DNA from: Sorex araneus
Lineage: Eukaryota; Chordata; Mammalia; Eulipotyphla; Soricidae
NCBI RefSeq assembly: GCF_027595985.1
Contig: NC_073305.1
Location: 169,136,172 to 169,200,171 of the forward strand
Length of the DNA: 64,000 nt
Direction: 5' to 3'
The notes under the pieces are model-generated. The model saw only the letters and a program-made list of their open reading frames with translations. It had not been told where the DNA came from and made no database searches. Every line of letters starts with the position of its first letter. Positions within the stretch are counted from its first letter, which is position 1. Below are positions 33,756 through 46,842 of this stretch, one piece after another. A program made the translations under genes and the position numbers.

Positions 33756-35189
33756 ATATGAAGTAATATCAATGGAAGGAATATCTGGAATGCAGACTTC
33801 CTTGCTATGCTCTAAGAATGTATCCATACTGAAAATACCAGCACATTTCCCATGTGTGTTATTCCCCCTCTAGGATTTTTGTATCCCAACTATTTCACTG
33901 AAGATAGAGAAGTGTGTTAAAATGTTATATTAAAAAAAAATCTTTCCCTAATGATATACTCAGGGTTTTCAGAGATTTCTTTGATCATGCAGACCTGGCT
34001 TGCTTCCACAACCCACAGGGACCCACTGAAGAAGTTATAAAAGTATTGCATCATTTTTACAAAAACAATCCCCAGAAAGTGCTTGTTTCTTGCTTTAGGT
34101 AGGACTGAAATCTCCGGTAGCTCCTCCTAGATATTAGATTTTATCTGCTCTCCCCATTATCCAGTTTCAAGCATACCTGGCAAGCATGTTTGCATCAATA
34201 TTATTGAGCCATTTTGCAGTTTGTTCTAAACTTGAGTTCTCACTAGATCATGGTCATATGAACATACAAACAATACTCCTGACCTCTTCAGTAATAAAAA
34301 AAATTAAGATTCCCTTGGATACATCCTAAACAAGAGAAAATAAAATTATCACTGTCATCATTTTTTCTTTTTAAAAATTTGAGATTTCATTTATTGAGTG
34401 AAATTTACCTTTGTAATTTAGCCTACGGTACTCACAGAACTGATCACTTGGTGTGGAGGCCATACAAAATTTTTGGAGGAAGTGAGTGGGACTGAAATTG
34501 GAAGCATGAGTTAAACAGAGAAGGAGACAAGAATATAGAGGACCAAGCGCTTTTCTGGCAGAAGGCAGGCCAGGTGCAAGGCCCAGGTGGAGAATCAAAG
34601 CACTGTGCAGGCACCAACAGAGCACTTCAGAACTGACGGGCCAGGCTGTCTGAAGCTCAGGGACCCCAGGGAAAAGCAATATGGGGAGGTTGTGAGAGAG
34701 AGGCTTACACACATGGGCACCGTAGCCTGTGAAGACTTTGATCTTTCTCCCAAAGGCATCAGGAAGCTCTTGCTAGGTTTTAACTTTGCTGTTGACACAA
34801 TCAAATGTAGACTATCGAAAGGTCACTCTGCCAGCAGGAAGGAAGCCTTAGTCTCAAGGGACAGGGAGGGATGGAAGAGCAACGCAAGCGACGAGGCTGC
34901 AGGATCGTGGTGATGTTACCCTTCTCCTTCTTTGCTATAGTTTGGTGCTCTGACAGCTGGGGCCTGACTGACCCTAAAGGGACTGTCCTTTCACCAAAGT
35001 TAATTACCGCGATGGTAAACCAACGACCTGCATGCATGCCTTCCATCAGCAAACCAAACAACACCGAAGAACCCACAGGCCTTCTGGCTCTTTCTTTGAC
35101 CTTTTCTATTTGGGAGTCTATCCACCTGCCCTAGTCACCCCAGGACCTGGTGCAAGACCATTAGAGCACTGAAATGACTGAAACAGCCT
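33756..35189. other. Intergenic, nothing recognised
   Basis: Contains several 60-113-residue frames on both strands that overlap each other and have no recognisable domain. Confidence 0.4.
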
Positions 35190-35700
35190 TTCTACCAGCC
35201 ATCCCCGCCTGTGTAACTGATAAATTTCACTTTACTTTCTCTTTACTTTGGTTACATTCAATATTTCAACAAAAGAACTCACTATTATTGTTAGGAGTTC
35301 TCACTAGAGTCAGACCTGCTGTGAAGAGATATGAGGTCACGCGGCCGCAGATTTCTGTATTTTAGCAACTAAGTCCAGGGAAATTTCTTCCAGAAGTTGG
35401 ATCATTGCAAGCTTGTATCTCTCATTAGTGGTCCTCATAATATGGGGGTCCACACACCCTTCCCCACATCTCCCTCCCCCGGCAAGGAAAAGGCGCGAGA
35501 GAAAAACCTTTCCCCTCCTGGGCAGGCATGGGGCCGTGGCTTAGTTCTCAGTCTGGAGACATTTCTGCAAGGAGCTGCCGGTACCAAAAGTAGTTTAGCT
35601 GGCCTCTGGAGTCATGCTCGTGCAGCTGCAGATAGGCTACACACGTGCGGCTGCTAGGATCACATCTCGGGGAAGAGCGGGGCCGGTACTCAACATGTCT
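35190..35700 (-). mobile_element. L1 3' UTR fragment
   Basis: The reverse complement shares gtgagttcttttgttgaaat, then ttgaatgtaaccaaagtaaa and agccacggccccatgcc with 5561-6000. It lacks the terminal A-tail part, so it is an internal piece of the 3' UTR. Confidence 0.72.
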
Positions 35701-35789
35701 CTTAATACCAGATAGTACTTTAGTTTTTGAGGCAGAATTGGAAAGAGTATGTAAATATATCTAAAACCATTTTAAAGGTGTCCATTTAA

Positions 35790-35832
35790 AATATATATAT
35801 ATATGTACATATATATGTGTATGTGTGTGTGT
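35790..35832 (+). repeat. (AT)n/(GT)n compound
   Basis: atatatatat then gtgtatgtgtgtgtg. Confidence 0.85.
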
Positions 35833-36354
35833 GCACTAGTATAGGCCATATCATTCTTTATTCACTCATGGATAGTTGTTGAGTTGAATTGTTTACATAT
35901 CTTCATGATTATAATTACTACTCCAATAAACATAGGGGAACACAGATACATATTCTTATTTTATTCCACATATTCAGTAGGACAAATCCAGCCCTTAGTT
36001 TACTACACCCTTGTCCTAAATTTTTGTTTATAGGAAACTCAGCTGATGAGCTGGAACTCTTTCTGTGAGCAATTAATAGACTGCTTGTATACCAAGCCAC
36101 TGAAATTTGGAGACAATTAGCCCTCTATACCTCACCAAAGACCACAGAGCAAGAAGCAGCAATTATACATTTGACCTTATGTAGTCTGGTTTCTGAGCCT
36201 CTCCTCTCTGATACTCTAGGAAGCTATACCTCTGGAGAAAGCAGATAAATAACATTACTGATATCCACCAAAGAGGAAGAAGTGGCTGGGAGGAGCTCAT
36301 GTGCTTCATATTTCCATCCTCACTCTAATGCTTTTTTGTGGGAGCATAGGGATT

Positions 36355-36513
36355 TGACTTCACCTGGCAGTCACAGGAACAATGCCTCGCTCTGCCAAGA
36401 AGTGAGCCTTGGCAGTGCCCAGGGGATCATATGTGGTGTCACATGGGGTGTCATCTCTGATGACAAGGATGCAAGACACGCACCATATCCCCTGTGCTAT
36501 CTCTCTAGCTCCC
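36355..36513 (-). mobile_element. Old family A SINE
   Basis: gcagtgcccaggggatcata and ccctgtgctatctctctagctcc are diagnostic; the tail side is gone. Confidence 0.62.
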
Positions 36514-39500
36514 TTTGTTCTCATCTTAAGCTAGGAGAAAACCAAAAACCAAGTAGTCAAAGTTATATTTTAGATAAACAAACCTCGAACATTCACCGAA
36601 TCCTGTGACTAAATTGACAAGAGATATTTAGTTGGCAGAGATCTCGTTTGACAGTGCCCAGGATTGTGGTCTTTATAATTCTTTCAAGGAGTGAACTCAA
36701 GTTTTGCATAGTATACATTTTCCCATGGATCATTTTTTTTCTAAACCCAGATCTACCTTCCACCCTCTTAGGACCGTTTCCAAATCCCGAGTCCACTCAC
36801 ATCTGGGAACATGCTGCAGTTCTGCTGAAGGGAGAGATGCATAAGGCCGGTTTCTGGGATCACTGCAAACTTTCCAATGTCTACATCTCATAGAGGTTTT
36901 TTGACGCCTTATTTAAAGTAACAACGGAAACAGACTAAGCATTTGTTCCTGGAACTTTATGGAAAGTAAACAGAAAAGAAAGGAAGTCAATGTATACTAT
37001 CCTGAACATGTCCACATCTAAACTGTACAGGTCCCTAAAAAAAAAAAAACAGGCCGATCTCCCTAGTATTATGAAAGAGATAGATCGGCATTCTAAATAG
37101 ACACCAGTCTTCCTGCTGATTCTTGCTATCTTTCCCTATCAGGCATGATTTGTGTACATTAGTGTTTATAGTTACTGGTTGGCATCAAAATAGGTATTTG
37201 AATCCTGAGATCTCACTCATGGCTAAAGAATGTGTAAAGGAGGTTTCTGTAGTGACGCTTGCATTTTTAAATTAAGGGTGTAGCCAATTAATCTATCATC
37301 TCTGAAAAAGAGGGTGATTAATATGGAAGCAGGTTGCTGGAAGAAAAAATACAGTTGGGCTTTGTAGTTTTCCAACTTTTGAAAAACTGTTTTCATCAAT
37401 AAAATTAACAGTAAGACATGTTTAATTTTAATTTAAAAGTTACTCTCCCTCTCCCCTGGGGCCCATATTCTCTCTGTATAGAAATTGCCTTATTTTGCAG
37501 CATTCCATTACTGATTGTTTTTTGGTTTGTTTGACCTATCATGCTAAATTCTAGAGATAAAATGCTTAGGAACGTTGTCTTATTCGGAGTAACAAAACCT
37601 AATTGTTGGCTAGCTACTGAAATAAAAATCTTTAATATAATCACACATATAAATAAAAATATTAGTACATATATAAGTACATACATAATGTTCAACTGCT
37701 TTTAATTGCTTAAAAGCCAAACATCTTTCCATGTAGCTTACTAGGCCACGTTTCCTCTGAACTTGAGCCTGTAACTAGGGATTCAATTATGTAGTGTAGA
37801 TAAATATAATCATGATGCATTGCTTACATTCCAATTTCATTTTTGTAAGGGAGAGTAAGCATCTAACAACATTCAAAAATCAATTATAGGGCAGTTTATT
37901 TTATTTTTTTGGTTTGATACTTTTATACTTATATCACTCACACATAAGTCAATTTCAACTAAAAACAATTTTTACAGTATTAGAGGACCTAAAATTTGTG
38001 AGGCATATTTCCTACTGCTAAGTTATATCCTAATCCTTAATGATGATTTTTAGTAATTAATCTTTCATCTTTCATAGCATTTGATCTGGTAGCCATGCAC
38101 ATGAATCCATTTTTTTCTGTACTCATGTTTCATAGGTTTATGTAATATTAAGTAATATAGGTTAAATAATCCATAAAATATGTGTATCTTGTATTGATAT
38201 AAACTTTAGTGCATTAAATTTAATTTGTGACAGAAAAGATGTACACCTCGGTAAAGAATATTAAGCATTTGACTTAGTTTTGAGGGAAATGAAGAAAAAT
38301 CATAATTCATAAATCAATTACATAGACTTGAAGGGTTTTGAATATAATAAAAATAATGCTTGTATATTTGTATTTTTTTACATTGCACTGCTACAATTAA
38401 ATAAACATGCAATAGTAAAAGTGCATGGACAACAGCATTATTGAAACAGTAGTGGTTAACATATCAATTTGAACATAACCTTAGTGGTTAACATATCAAT
38501 TTGAAATTGATCATCTTGCAATAGAGAAAATTCAATAGTCTTCTTTTAAAAAAGCTGTTATTGACATTATTATTTTTGTATTGACTTAAATAGTGCAGTC
38601 TTAACACTCTAAGTGTAGCAACTATTTTCAGACTACATTCAAAATAGATTTATAAAAACTGTTCAAAGCTTTTAAATATTTTCTCTGGGTCTGTTTTTCA
38701 TGGGTTCTATGATACAGAGGGTGCACTTGGGGATAAATAATTTCTGTATGATAGTTTTCTATCCCTCGACATCTACCAGTTTCTAATAGGCCAATGGGAC
38801 AAGATCACACTTACACACTCCCAGTGATCTTTGGACATTCACAGAGATTTTATTTTATTGGTGCCGATTTAGAGGACCCCATAGGGTTTTCATGGCCAAA
38901 GTTATGGAATGCTGGTGGTTCAAAAATTCAGAACTGTTTCATATAGCATTAGAGTTCCCCTCCACATGAGATATTTAAGAAAATAAAAAATGTATTTAGA
39001 ATTAAATGAACTGTGAAATTAAATGTGCTATAAAGATATTTTTTTTGATGGGGGGTGGACAAGGATTTTCACTAAGTGCATTTCTAAAAAAAATCACTGC
39101 CTACCAAGTGACATAAAAATCATAGGACTTACTAATGAGAAAAATGGTTCTTCACCCAAGCGGTAAAGAGAGAGGAGAATGATTAGTGTTAGAAGCATGT
39201 TAGTATGCACAAGTGTCTATCTACATGCTCCTTGCAGGGAAGGATAGTTTTCTGGCTTCAGTTAGTGCTTCACATGGAAAAACCATGAATAAGCAAATGC
39301 AAAATCTGTCCCCTAATATATCAATTATATTAGACTATATTCTAAAGCAAATATAGAAGAACCAACTGAATTTTCTAGGACAGTGAGCTTTCAGATCAAG
39401 AAGGAAAAAAAAGTATTTTACAATTCTCCAACATTTGTTTACTATTTCAAAAAATTATATTTTCATGAGTTTCCAGGAGAACCTGATCCCTGTTGGAGCG

Positions 39501-39651
39501 TGCATTTGTGTCTGTTATATTCATGGTAATCTATGTAGAAGGGCAATCACTATATTAATCTTGCACTCTAATAATAAGGTGCATTTAACTTTTGAATACA
39601 TAAATAATATTTTATTACAGATTGCCATTCTGTCATTTTCCCCTTATATAG
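36514..39651. other. Long AT-rich, repeat-poor intergenic block
   Basis: About 3.1 kb without recognisable insertions apart from a small tandem duplication at 38450. This is the longest repeat-poor stretch left of HIVEP2. No gene is supported. Confidence 0.45.
38450..38505 (+). repeat. Short tandem duplication, 32-bp period
   Basis: TAGTGGTTAACATATCAATT and the following TGAA occur at 38450-38473 and again at 38482-38505 without change. Confidence 0.92.
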
Positions 39652-39665
39652 TTAGAATATGATAG

Positions 39666-39911
39666 CACTCTAACACTGTTGTCCCGTTGTTCATCGATTT
39701 GCTCAAGCGGGCACCAGTAACGTCTCCATTGTGAGACTTGTTGGTACTGTTTCTGGCATATAGAAAACACCACAGGTAACTTTCCAGGCTCTGCTGTGAG
39801 GGCGGGATACTCTTGGTAGCTTGCTGGTCTCTTGGAGAGGGACAAAAGAATCGAAACTGGGTTAGCTGCATGCAAGGCAAATGCCCTACCCACTGTGCTA
39901 TCACTCCAGTC
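39666..39911 (-). mobile_element. Family B SINE
   Basis: Complete copy with an exact 14-bp TSD, TTAGAATATGATAG, at 39652-39665 and 39912-39925. Confidence 0.94.
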
Positions 39912-40187
39912 TTAGAATATGATAGTGAAATTTAATAATTTTATTGATATTCTGATATTGAACATTTTTAAATGACATACAGAGACCATATATATATAAA
40001 GGGCACTTATGAGTTGGGAATGGAGGGTGGCACTAGGTTTGTTAAGAACCTGAATCACTGATATAGAGAAATTAAAAAAAATATTGGTATATTTTTATGA
40101 AGGCAAGTGGGAGTTAACTGTCTGCTATATGGTGAGATTATAATAAAGTAAACATGATATTATCATTGGTGTTATAGTATCAGGAGA

Positions 40188-40620
40188 ATCATCATCATCA
40201 TCATAATCATCCCATTGATTATCGATTTTCTTGAGTGGCCTCAGTAACGTCTCCATTTGTCCTAGCCCTGAGATTTTAGAAGCCTCTCTTTACTCATCCT
40301 TTCCAATGGTGCTGCATTGGAGGATCTTTCAGGGTCAGAGGAATGAGCCCCATCATTGCTACTGGTTTTGGCATATGAATACACCATGGGGAGCTTGCCA
40401 GGCTCTCCCATGCGGGCAGGAAACTCTCAGTAGCTTGCCAGGTTCTCCAAGAGGGAGAAGTAAGATATAAAATGTCTCCTGGAGCTTGGTTTTATAGTCT
40501 CTGGGTTTGGCCATTGATGGGATGACAAGGCACTGGGGGTAGTTTCTGGGTGTGACCGCCTAGCTACTGGAAAATGGGGGATCTGGGCAGAAGAGGCCCA
40601 GTCCCGATCCAAGCAGGCTA
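40188..40620 (-). mobile_element. Family C element
   Basis: In sense: starts near tctgcccagatcccccatt, contains ctattgtatttccag-region text (tagctaggcggtcacaccc), body, ggacaaatggagacgttactg and a (GAT)n end, seen on plus as atcatcatcatcatc. About 430 bp. Confidence 0.87.
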
Positions 40621-40629
40621 ATCTAATCA

Positions 40630-41269
40630 CTCCCCAAATTTTTTCCTTGCATAGCTCAGGGGTTCCTCAAACTGAGATCATGTCGCCAACCATCTTATCA
40701 ATACCCAGATGAGATCCTTCACCAGGAATTTAACTGTGATAAAAAGACATCATTAACTCAGTATTGGCTAATATAGAAATACAGTAGTATCAGAGTTTCT
40801 TGTCCAATCTTAGAAGCCTGAGCTAGTTAGCCACTATCTTCATAAATTCTACATATTCCATGTGTTTCAAAGCTATATGTTTCCCTCCATCTCATCAGAG
40901 CTCTTCTCTCCCTAGTACCTTCCAATGGTAATCACACCATCTCTGCCCGATTGCAGAGCCTGCTGATGAGAACTACATGTGCTATTCCAGTTTTGGAACA
41001 AAGTTAGAAAATACAAGATATCACTTTTAGTGATCTTTTTTAACCCACACTATCTAAACTTTAGTCATCTCTACCTGTTATCAACAGGAACAAATTAATA
41101 GAATATTTGGCATCTTTTGCTTTGTAAATTCCAGTACAGATTTTACATTTATAGCACATATCAATGTAGACTACCCTCATTTCAAATGCAATTTCAAATG
41201 CTTTTGTGCTGTTCTATGATACCTAATGTGTTATTTCTGGTAAGCCAAATTTAATGAGCTTTGCTGGGA
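40630..41269. other. Intergenic, nothing recognised
   Basis: Begins with aggggttcctcaaactgaga, reminiscent of hAT-type MER5 ends but too short to call. Confidence 0.35.
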
Positions 41270-41284
41270 AATATAGCATATTTG

Positions 41285-41469
41285 GTTTTTTGTTTTTGTT
41301 TTTGATTTTTTGCTTTTTTGGGTCATACCTGGTGATGCACAGGGCTGGCTCTGCACTCAGGAATTACCCCTGGTGGTGCTCAGGGGACCATGTGGGATGC
41401 TGGGAATCGAACCCGGGTTGGCAGTGTGCAAGGCAAATGCCCTACCCGCTACGCTATTGTTCCAGCCCC
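41285..41469 (-). mobile_element. Family A SINE
   Basis: Exact 15-bp TSD AATATAGCATATTTG at 41270-41284 and 41470-41484. A 14-base internal deletion lies in the 3' half (gcacagggctggctctg). Confidence 0.94.
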
Positions 41470-41564
41470 AATATAGCATATTTGTACCTTCACATATAAT
41501 ATTCCTTGAGAGTGGTAAGTTCTAATGACCCGAGTTATATAATATATGTACTAATTTGTTTATG

Positions 41565-41810
41565 GACTGGAGCGATAGCACAGCGGGTAAGGCATTTGCC
41601 TTGCACATGGCCAACCCGGGTTCAATTCCTCCGTTCCTCTTGGAGAGCCTGGCAAGCTACCGAGAGTATCCTGTCAGCAAAGCAGAGCTGGCAAGCTACC
41701 CGTGGTGCATTCAATATGCGAAAAACAGTAACAAGTCTCACAACGGAGACGTTACTGGTGCCCCCTGGAGCAAATTAATGAACTACGGGATGACAGTGAC
41801 AGTAACAGTG
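41565..41810 (+). mobile_element. Family B SINE (reference sense copy)
   Basis: All parts are readable in order: tRNA head with box A- and box B-like words (GGGTTCAATTCC), the body, the RTE tail (caacggagacgttactggtg) and a terminal run of CAGTGA units. Exact 12-bp TSD AATTTGTTTATG at 41553-41564 and 41811-41822. Confidence 0.95.
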
Positions 41811-41822
41811 AATTTGTTTATG

Positions 41823-42970
41823 AGGATGACACTAGTTATATATTGTCCTTAGAAAATTCATGAAAATATTGACTCAAATTATTTTCTCATGAGATTAATT
41901 CTTCCAAAAACAGCCTGCCAAATCTAATCATCTTTTACATTAAGATGCAGACTTACATGAGGAAAATACTTGAAACTCTTTGTCTAGTGTGTTTCAGTTG
42001 AGTATCAGTTGATGTATAATCATATAATCTCACTTTCTCCCAAAGTATTTAAGTGGAACAAGGGGTACTTGATTATTTTTCTGAATGGGTAAAAGAATAT
42101 GTATATATGTACGTATATGTATATATTTATGTACATACATATGATCTTAGAACAATAAGAAGTGGCTGAAACCCTTTCTACCAGAATCCTTGCTTCAAAA
42201 ACATGGTTGCTTGGGTATTTCCTCCTACTTTCTCTACCTCCTTATTATTGTGTGGGAAGATATGACCAAACTCTCCTATGACCCTGTCAACCCGTCCATG
42301 ATTCTTTTTCTTCTTTCTTCCTGTTTATCTACATGTGATAAGCTGAAAAGTAAGGTGGGACTTCCAGGGAACCCGGAATAGACAGCTCTGTCCCAAAACA
42401 TCTATTACCCATTCTTAGTTGTAGGCTTTCAGGACTTTTCTTGGGGTACAATTATTCTTTTTCTCTAATACAAATTGGCTTATTCTTTTGGGCTAAGGCA
42501 AGAGGTGGGGGAGCCTAGCTGAGGCCTAGGAATATGATATGTTCTCTACCCAAGCTTTCAATGCAGGGCTGCAGGAGCGGCCGGAAGAGTTGCCTATCTA
42601 AAGTTTACCTCTACATAAAAATCACCACTTGGCAGTTATTACATGCCTGAGCTCTAAGGTTCAAAATTCAAAAACAGGAGTAACAGTAGATCTGTCACTA
42701 AAATCCTTAACTGGGTATTTAATGGTGAACACTGAACACAAGTTCTAATGATGACATATGTTTTCCTTTGATTGGTTATGTTTTTGTCCGTTGTTATGTT
42801 CCCAGTACTAAGAAAAAAGCCTGGGGCATGTTATAGTTCAAGAAATGAATGCATATGGAGAGAGTTTATGCCAAAGGTAAGTGTGCAACTTCTTGAGCTG
42901 GTTTGTCCAGTTCTGGAACATGTGTGCCTAATAAACATTTAGGTATAAGTTTAGTATAAAGTAAATTTTA
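41823..42970. other. Intergenic, AT/GT-alternating patch
   Basis: An imperfect atatgtatatatgtacg alternating patch lies at 42100-42142; otherwise nothing recognised. Confidence 0.4.
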
Positions 42971-43250
42971 AGTATCACTATCACTATCATCCCATTGATC
43001 GTCGGTTTGCTTGAGCAGGCCCAGTAACGTCTCCATTCATCCTAGCCCTGAGATTTTAGCAGCTTCTCTTTACTCATCCTTCCCAACGGTGCCACATTGA
43101 AGGCTCTTCAGGGTCAGGGGAATGAGACCCAGCATTGTTATGGTTTTGGCATATGAATATGCCACGGGGAGCTTGCTAGGCTCTCCCATTTGGGCAGGAA
43201 GCTCTTGGTAGCTTGCCAGGTTCTCTGAGAGGGAGAAGTAGGCTCTAAGA
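42971..43250 (-). mobile_element. Family C element
   Basis: Body and tail only (about 280 bp). Its tail ends in an ACTATC/GATAGT variant rather than GAT. Confidence 0.85.
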
Positions 43251-43274
43251 TAAATAATAAATTCAAAATTTCCT

Positions 43275-43440
43275 GTACAAAGGCACTGGAGATACAGTAA
43301 AGTGGACGAGGTGCTCGTCTTGCAAGCATTTGACTCAGGTTTCATTACTGACCTCCCAAAAGTTCCTGAGCACTGCAAGGAGTGCTGCCTGAGTGCAGTG
43401 GCAGGAGGAGTGAACCCACCCTGAAGCATCCCCCCACCTA
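43275..43440 (+). mobile_element. Old tRNA-head SINE
   Basis: ggcactggagatacagtaaag, cgtcttgcaagcatttgac, cctgagcactgcaaggagtg, accctgaagcatccccc: a diverged relative of family A. Confidence 0.55.
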
Positions 43441-43594
43441 CACTCTGTGTTCTCTAAAATCTCTGCATATCCCCGGACCCCCCAGAATCCACTGAATGTG
43501 TTAAAACATGTGAAAATCAAAATGCACTGCCGAATGTTTTCCAGCCCCAAGAATGTGAAAAATAGGCCTCCGTCCCCCACCATCCAAGGGCAGG

Positions 43595-43735
43595 AGGCTC
43601 ATACACTGGGATGGTGTTTGACTTGCATGGACATGACCCGGATTGCACCCCAGTATCGATAGTATCCCCTGACTACCAACAGGAGAGATCCCTGAGTGCA
43701 GAGTCAGGAGTGATCCCAGAACAGTACTGGCCCTG
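43595..43735 (+). mobile_element. Old SINE fragment
   Basis: tgggatggtgtttgacttgcatgg and gagagatccctgagtgcagagtcaggagtg match a family A-like relic directly upstream of a younger copy. Confidence 0.5.
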
Positions 43736-43755
43736 GCTCAAAAATCCGAGTTCTT

Positions 43756-43928
43756 GGGGCTGGAGCAATAGCACAGTGGGTAGGGGGTGTTTGCCTTGCA
43801 TGCGGCTGACCCAGGTTCGATTCTCAGCATCCCATATGGTCCCTTGAGCACTGCCAGGAGTGATTCCTGAGTGCAGAGCCAGGAGTAAACCCTGTGCACC
43901 GCCAGGTGTGACCCCAAAAGAAAAAAAA
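43756..43928 (+). mobile_element. Family A SINE
   Basis: Sense copy ending aaaagaaaaaaaa. TSD AAATC(C/T)GAGTTCTT at 43742 and just after the A-tail, one mismatch. Confidence 0.92.
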
Positions 43929-44411
43929 TCTGAGTTCTTTTTAAGAAAAGAAAGTGCCCCCCGATCCCTTTGATGAGAAAAATTGACATTTTAGCCCTGA
44001 CTCTGTAAGCAGCCTAAGGAATGAAAGGCAGCCAGAAAAGGGCCACCTGGGGACACTCCTGGAGGACCCTCATCCCACCCCTGTGACCGACACGGGCGCT
44101 GCAAGTGTCCCAGCAATGGCACTAACACAGCAGCGGCTTCATGCGGCCCCTGAGATCTGGGGGACACTGAGGCTCCCTCTGGTTCTGACACACCTAGCAT
44201 GTCAGTTAAATCTCTACATTTCAAGTACTCAGTGGTCACTGGTAGCCAGGTAGCAGTAATAGAAGTACAGCTAGAGAGCATCTTTTTTTAAAAAAAAAAA
44301 CTTTCTATTTATTACAGAAAGTTCTATTGAACACAGAGCTAGATCCCAGGTGCCTGCTTTTCCACCTAATAGCACATTGCTCCTCAAATTGTTTCCTGAT
44401 GGTTCCTAGTT

Positions 44412-44660
44412 CTCACTGTCACTGTCATCCCATTGCTCATCGATTTGTTTGAGTGGGCACCAGTAACATCTCTCATGATGAGACTTATTATTACTGTTTT
44501 TGCCATATCCAACACGCCACGGGTAGCTTGCCAGGCTCTGCCATGTAGGCGCGATACTCTCCATAGCTTGCCGGGCTCTCCGAGAAGGGCAGAGGAATCG
44601 AACACGGGTCAGCCTCGTGAAAGGCGAATGCCCTACAGCTGTGCTATCATTCCAGCCCAA
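44412..44660 (-). mobile_element. Family B SINE
   Basis: Tail at the left with cactgtcactgtcatccc. The 9-bp TSD TTCCTAGTT lies at 44403-44411 and 44661-44669. Confidence 0.92.
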
Positions 44661-44669
44661 TTCCTAGTT

Positions 44670-46840
44670 AAAAATGTAATTTCATTTTTTGCTTTTTCAT
44701 TGATGGTTCTGTCCCCAGAAAAAGGACCTGGATCCCGAGTCCAGGCACATTATGTAAATATATAGCTCATCCTCTGTGGTTCAACTTAGAGACTGAATCA
44801 AGGATAACAATTTTGAGCATGCAAAGTCTAAAGTCAACACCTATTTTAAACCATAAAAAATGAGAATTTTCAGTCTGTGATTCATTTACAGTCAGAACTA
44901 AAACTCAAGATTGATTCTCACTAAGACTAAGATACTTAAGACTAAATGATTCCCTTGGATTTTGTCCCTCCCAAAGCTGTCTATAAATGGCCACTGCCTG
45001 TGGAGATGTGGATTCTCATTAGCTCTGACAGGTAGGTAAGATACCTATAGAATTCTCTTTGATGTTACTTTTGAATATATAAAATAATTACGTTACTTAA
45101 GAGCCTCTGAACTTATATCCATTATAGAAATCCTACTTCACCTTTTTTTACTTTTTCCTTTTTTAAAAAACACAAGCTGATAAAACTTAGTTTAGGTTGG
45201 GGATATGATCAGTGAGAACTTTCAATGGAACTATTCAAGAATCTTTTGCACTATTTTAATAAATTCATTTATTTGATCTTGGTGTATAAAATTTATGAAA
45301 GTATTTTTCTGGGTTTTATTAACACCAAATGATAATTCTTAAATTTTTATTCTAATTATACAAATTTTAATATTCTTGAATAATAAGGTTGGCCAGACCA
45401 ATACGTTAAACAATTTGGGTACTAGTAATCTGAGACTTGTTTTAGGTTGTGAATGAAAAGAAAATATGATAGTTTGATTTATTTTGATGATGAGTATTAA
45501 TGTTCAAGCCTGATTGATTTATGAAGGCAGAGTATGAATAGAGAAACTCAGAATCAATGAAAACATTTTGATGCAAAAAGGAGATAAGGATTGTATTGTG
45601 GCAATGTAGCTGTGACCATATTTGACATGTTCTAAACTAATAGTCTTTGTCATCTGAGGGAAATATTTTGTTTCTTGTATCTCTTCAATTTATTCAACTC
45701 TAATATCATCACTTCCTTCCTTCTTTTCTGTAAGTTTGGTGAAGGGTTCCTTAATGGTTTAATGCAGTATTGCTTCCTGACACAGACCTGTGTCCCAATG
45801 TAGACAATTAAACAACCACTACATGATTAAATCAATATAGTTTCAAGAATCTATCCCCAAGTCACATCTGTGACAAAGTTTGCTCCTTCCTGTTTCAGCA
45901 GTGACTGCTTTCCTTTGTGTTAATTAAACATACCGAGTGTACTTCTATTTTAGCACTAAACATATATGTATGTGTTTGTGCATATTTTTTCTCACATATA
46001 GGTCTATTTGAGTTCTTTATGGCAGGAATACTGTATTTTATTCTAAATAATACTTAATATGGTGCTCAGTTCAGAGTAGGCACTCAAAGACCATTTTGTG
46101 AATGAGTAGGTACATAAGATAAATTAGGTAGAGGAGGAAGGAGTGATTTCAATTTGCTCAAAATCACAGATGCACCAAGACAGAAAAATCTTATGTAATC
46201 AAATGCTTCAAAAAATGTTCTCTGAGATAGATATTTGACTCACTGACTGTGCTGACCTTTAATTTGTCTTTGTAAAACATAGTTTAAAAAGACAGTCTGA
46301 CTCATAAAACAAAGTAGGTAAATTGTAAATCCACTGATCTGAGGTTTTTGTAAGGAGATGCTGTTAGGATTTTGACCTTTAATGAGCTTTTTCTTTCATT
46401 ATTAAAAAGGTTCAGATCTTTCATGTTAAAAGAACTATGATTTCTTGATAATTCATATTTATTTCAGATGGTTTTTGTCTTTTCACTCTGTTAAACTAAA
46501 ACAGAGGCTTCCCGGGTGGGATTTCAGGTATGGATGCATGCTGGGAGGAAGTGATCGTTTGCTTTCTGTATCTCTAATTCAGCCTGAATGGATCAGGCCT
46601 GACCCAGGCTTTGACTCCCAGGACTCCAGTTTGTGATTCACACTGTGCTCTAATTTGATGACATATGGAAGCCAATGGTTGTCTTCTCACTTGTTCAAAG
46701 CATTCATACTCTGCACACCTCAGGCTGGGCAGAGTCCAGCAATGAACATCACAGATGGTACATTGGTGGTAGCATCAGTATTCCTTTAGAAACAAAATTG
46801 GGAGATTAAAATGGAAAACAACACATACAAACTAGACACC
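44670..46840. other. Repeat-poor block downstream of HIVEP2
   Basis: About 2.2 kb directly past the HIVEP2 poly(A) signal with no recognised insertion. Such blocks next to dosage-sensitive transcription-factor genes often hold conserved elements, but nothing in the sequence alone proves it. Confidence 0.4.
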
Positions 46841-46842
46841 TC

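Noticed and set aside
33914-34102. 62-residue frame with FRDFFDHADLACFHNPQ
   Set aside because: Looks protein-like at first sight but I cannot relate it to a family, it has no flanking splice signals, and its start lies in an A-run. Insufficient support.
34371-35134. Cluster of 69-113-residue frames on both strands
   Set aside because: They overlap in conflicting frames, no domain or splice context is visible, and length is within chance for this GC content.
40653-40690. hAT-type MER5 end (aggggttcctcaaactgaga)
   Set aside because: Only a short similarity with no matching opposite terminus or target duplication.
42095-42145. Palindromic-looking atatgtatatatgtacgtatatg patch
   Set aside because: Alternating purine-pyrimidine low-complexity sequence is self-complementary by composition. 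No perfect arms of note.
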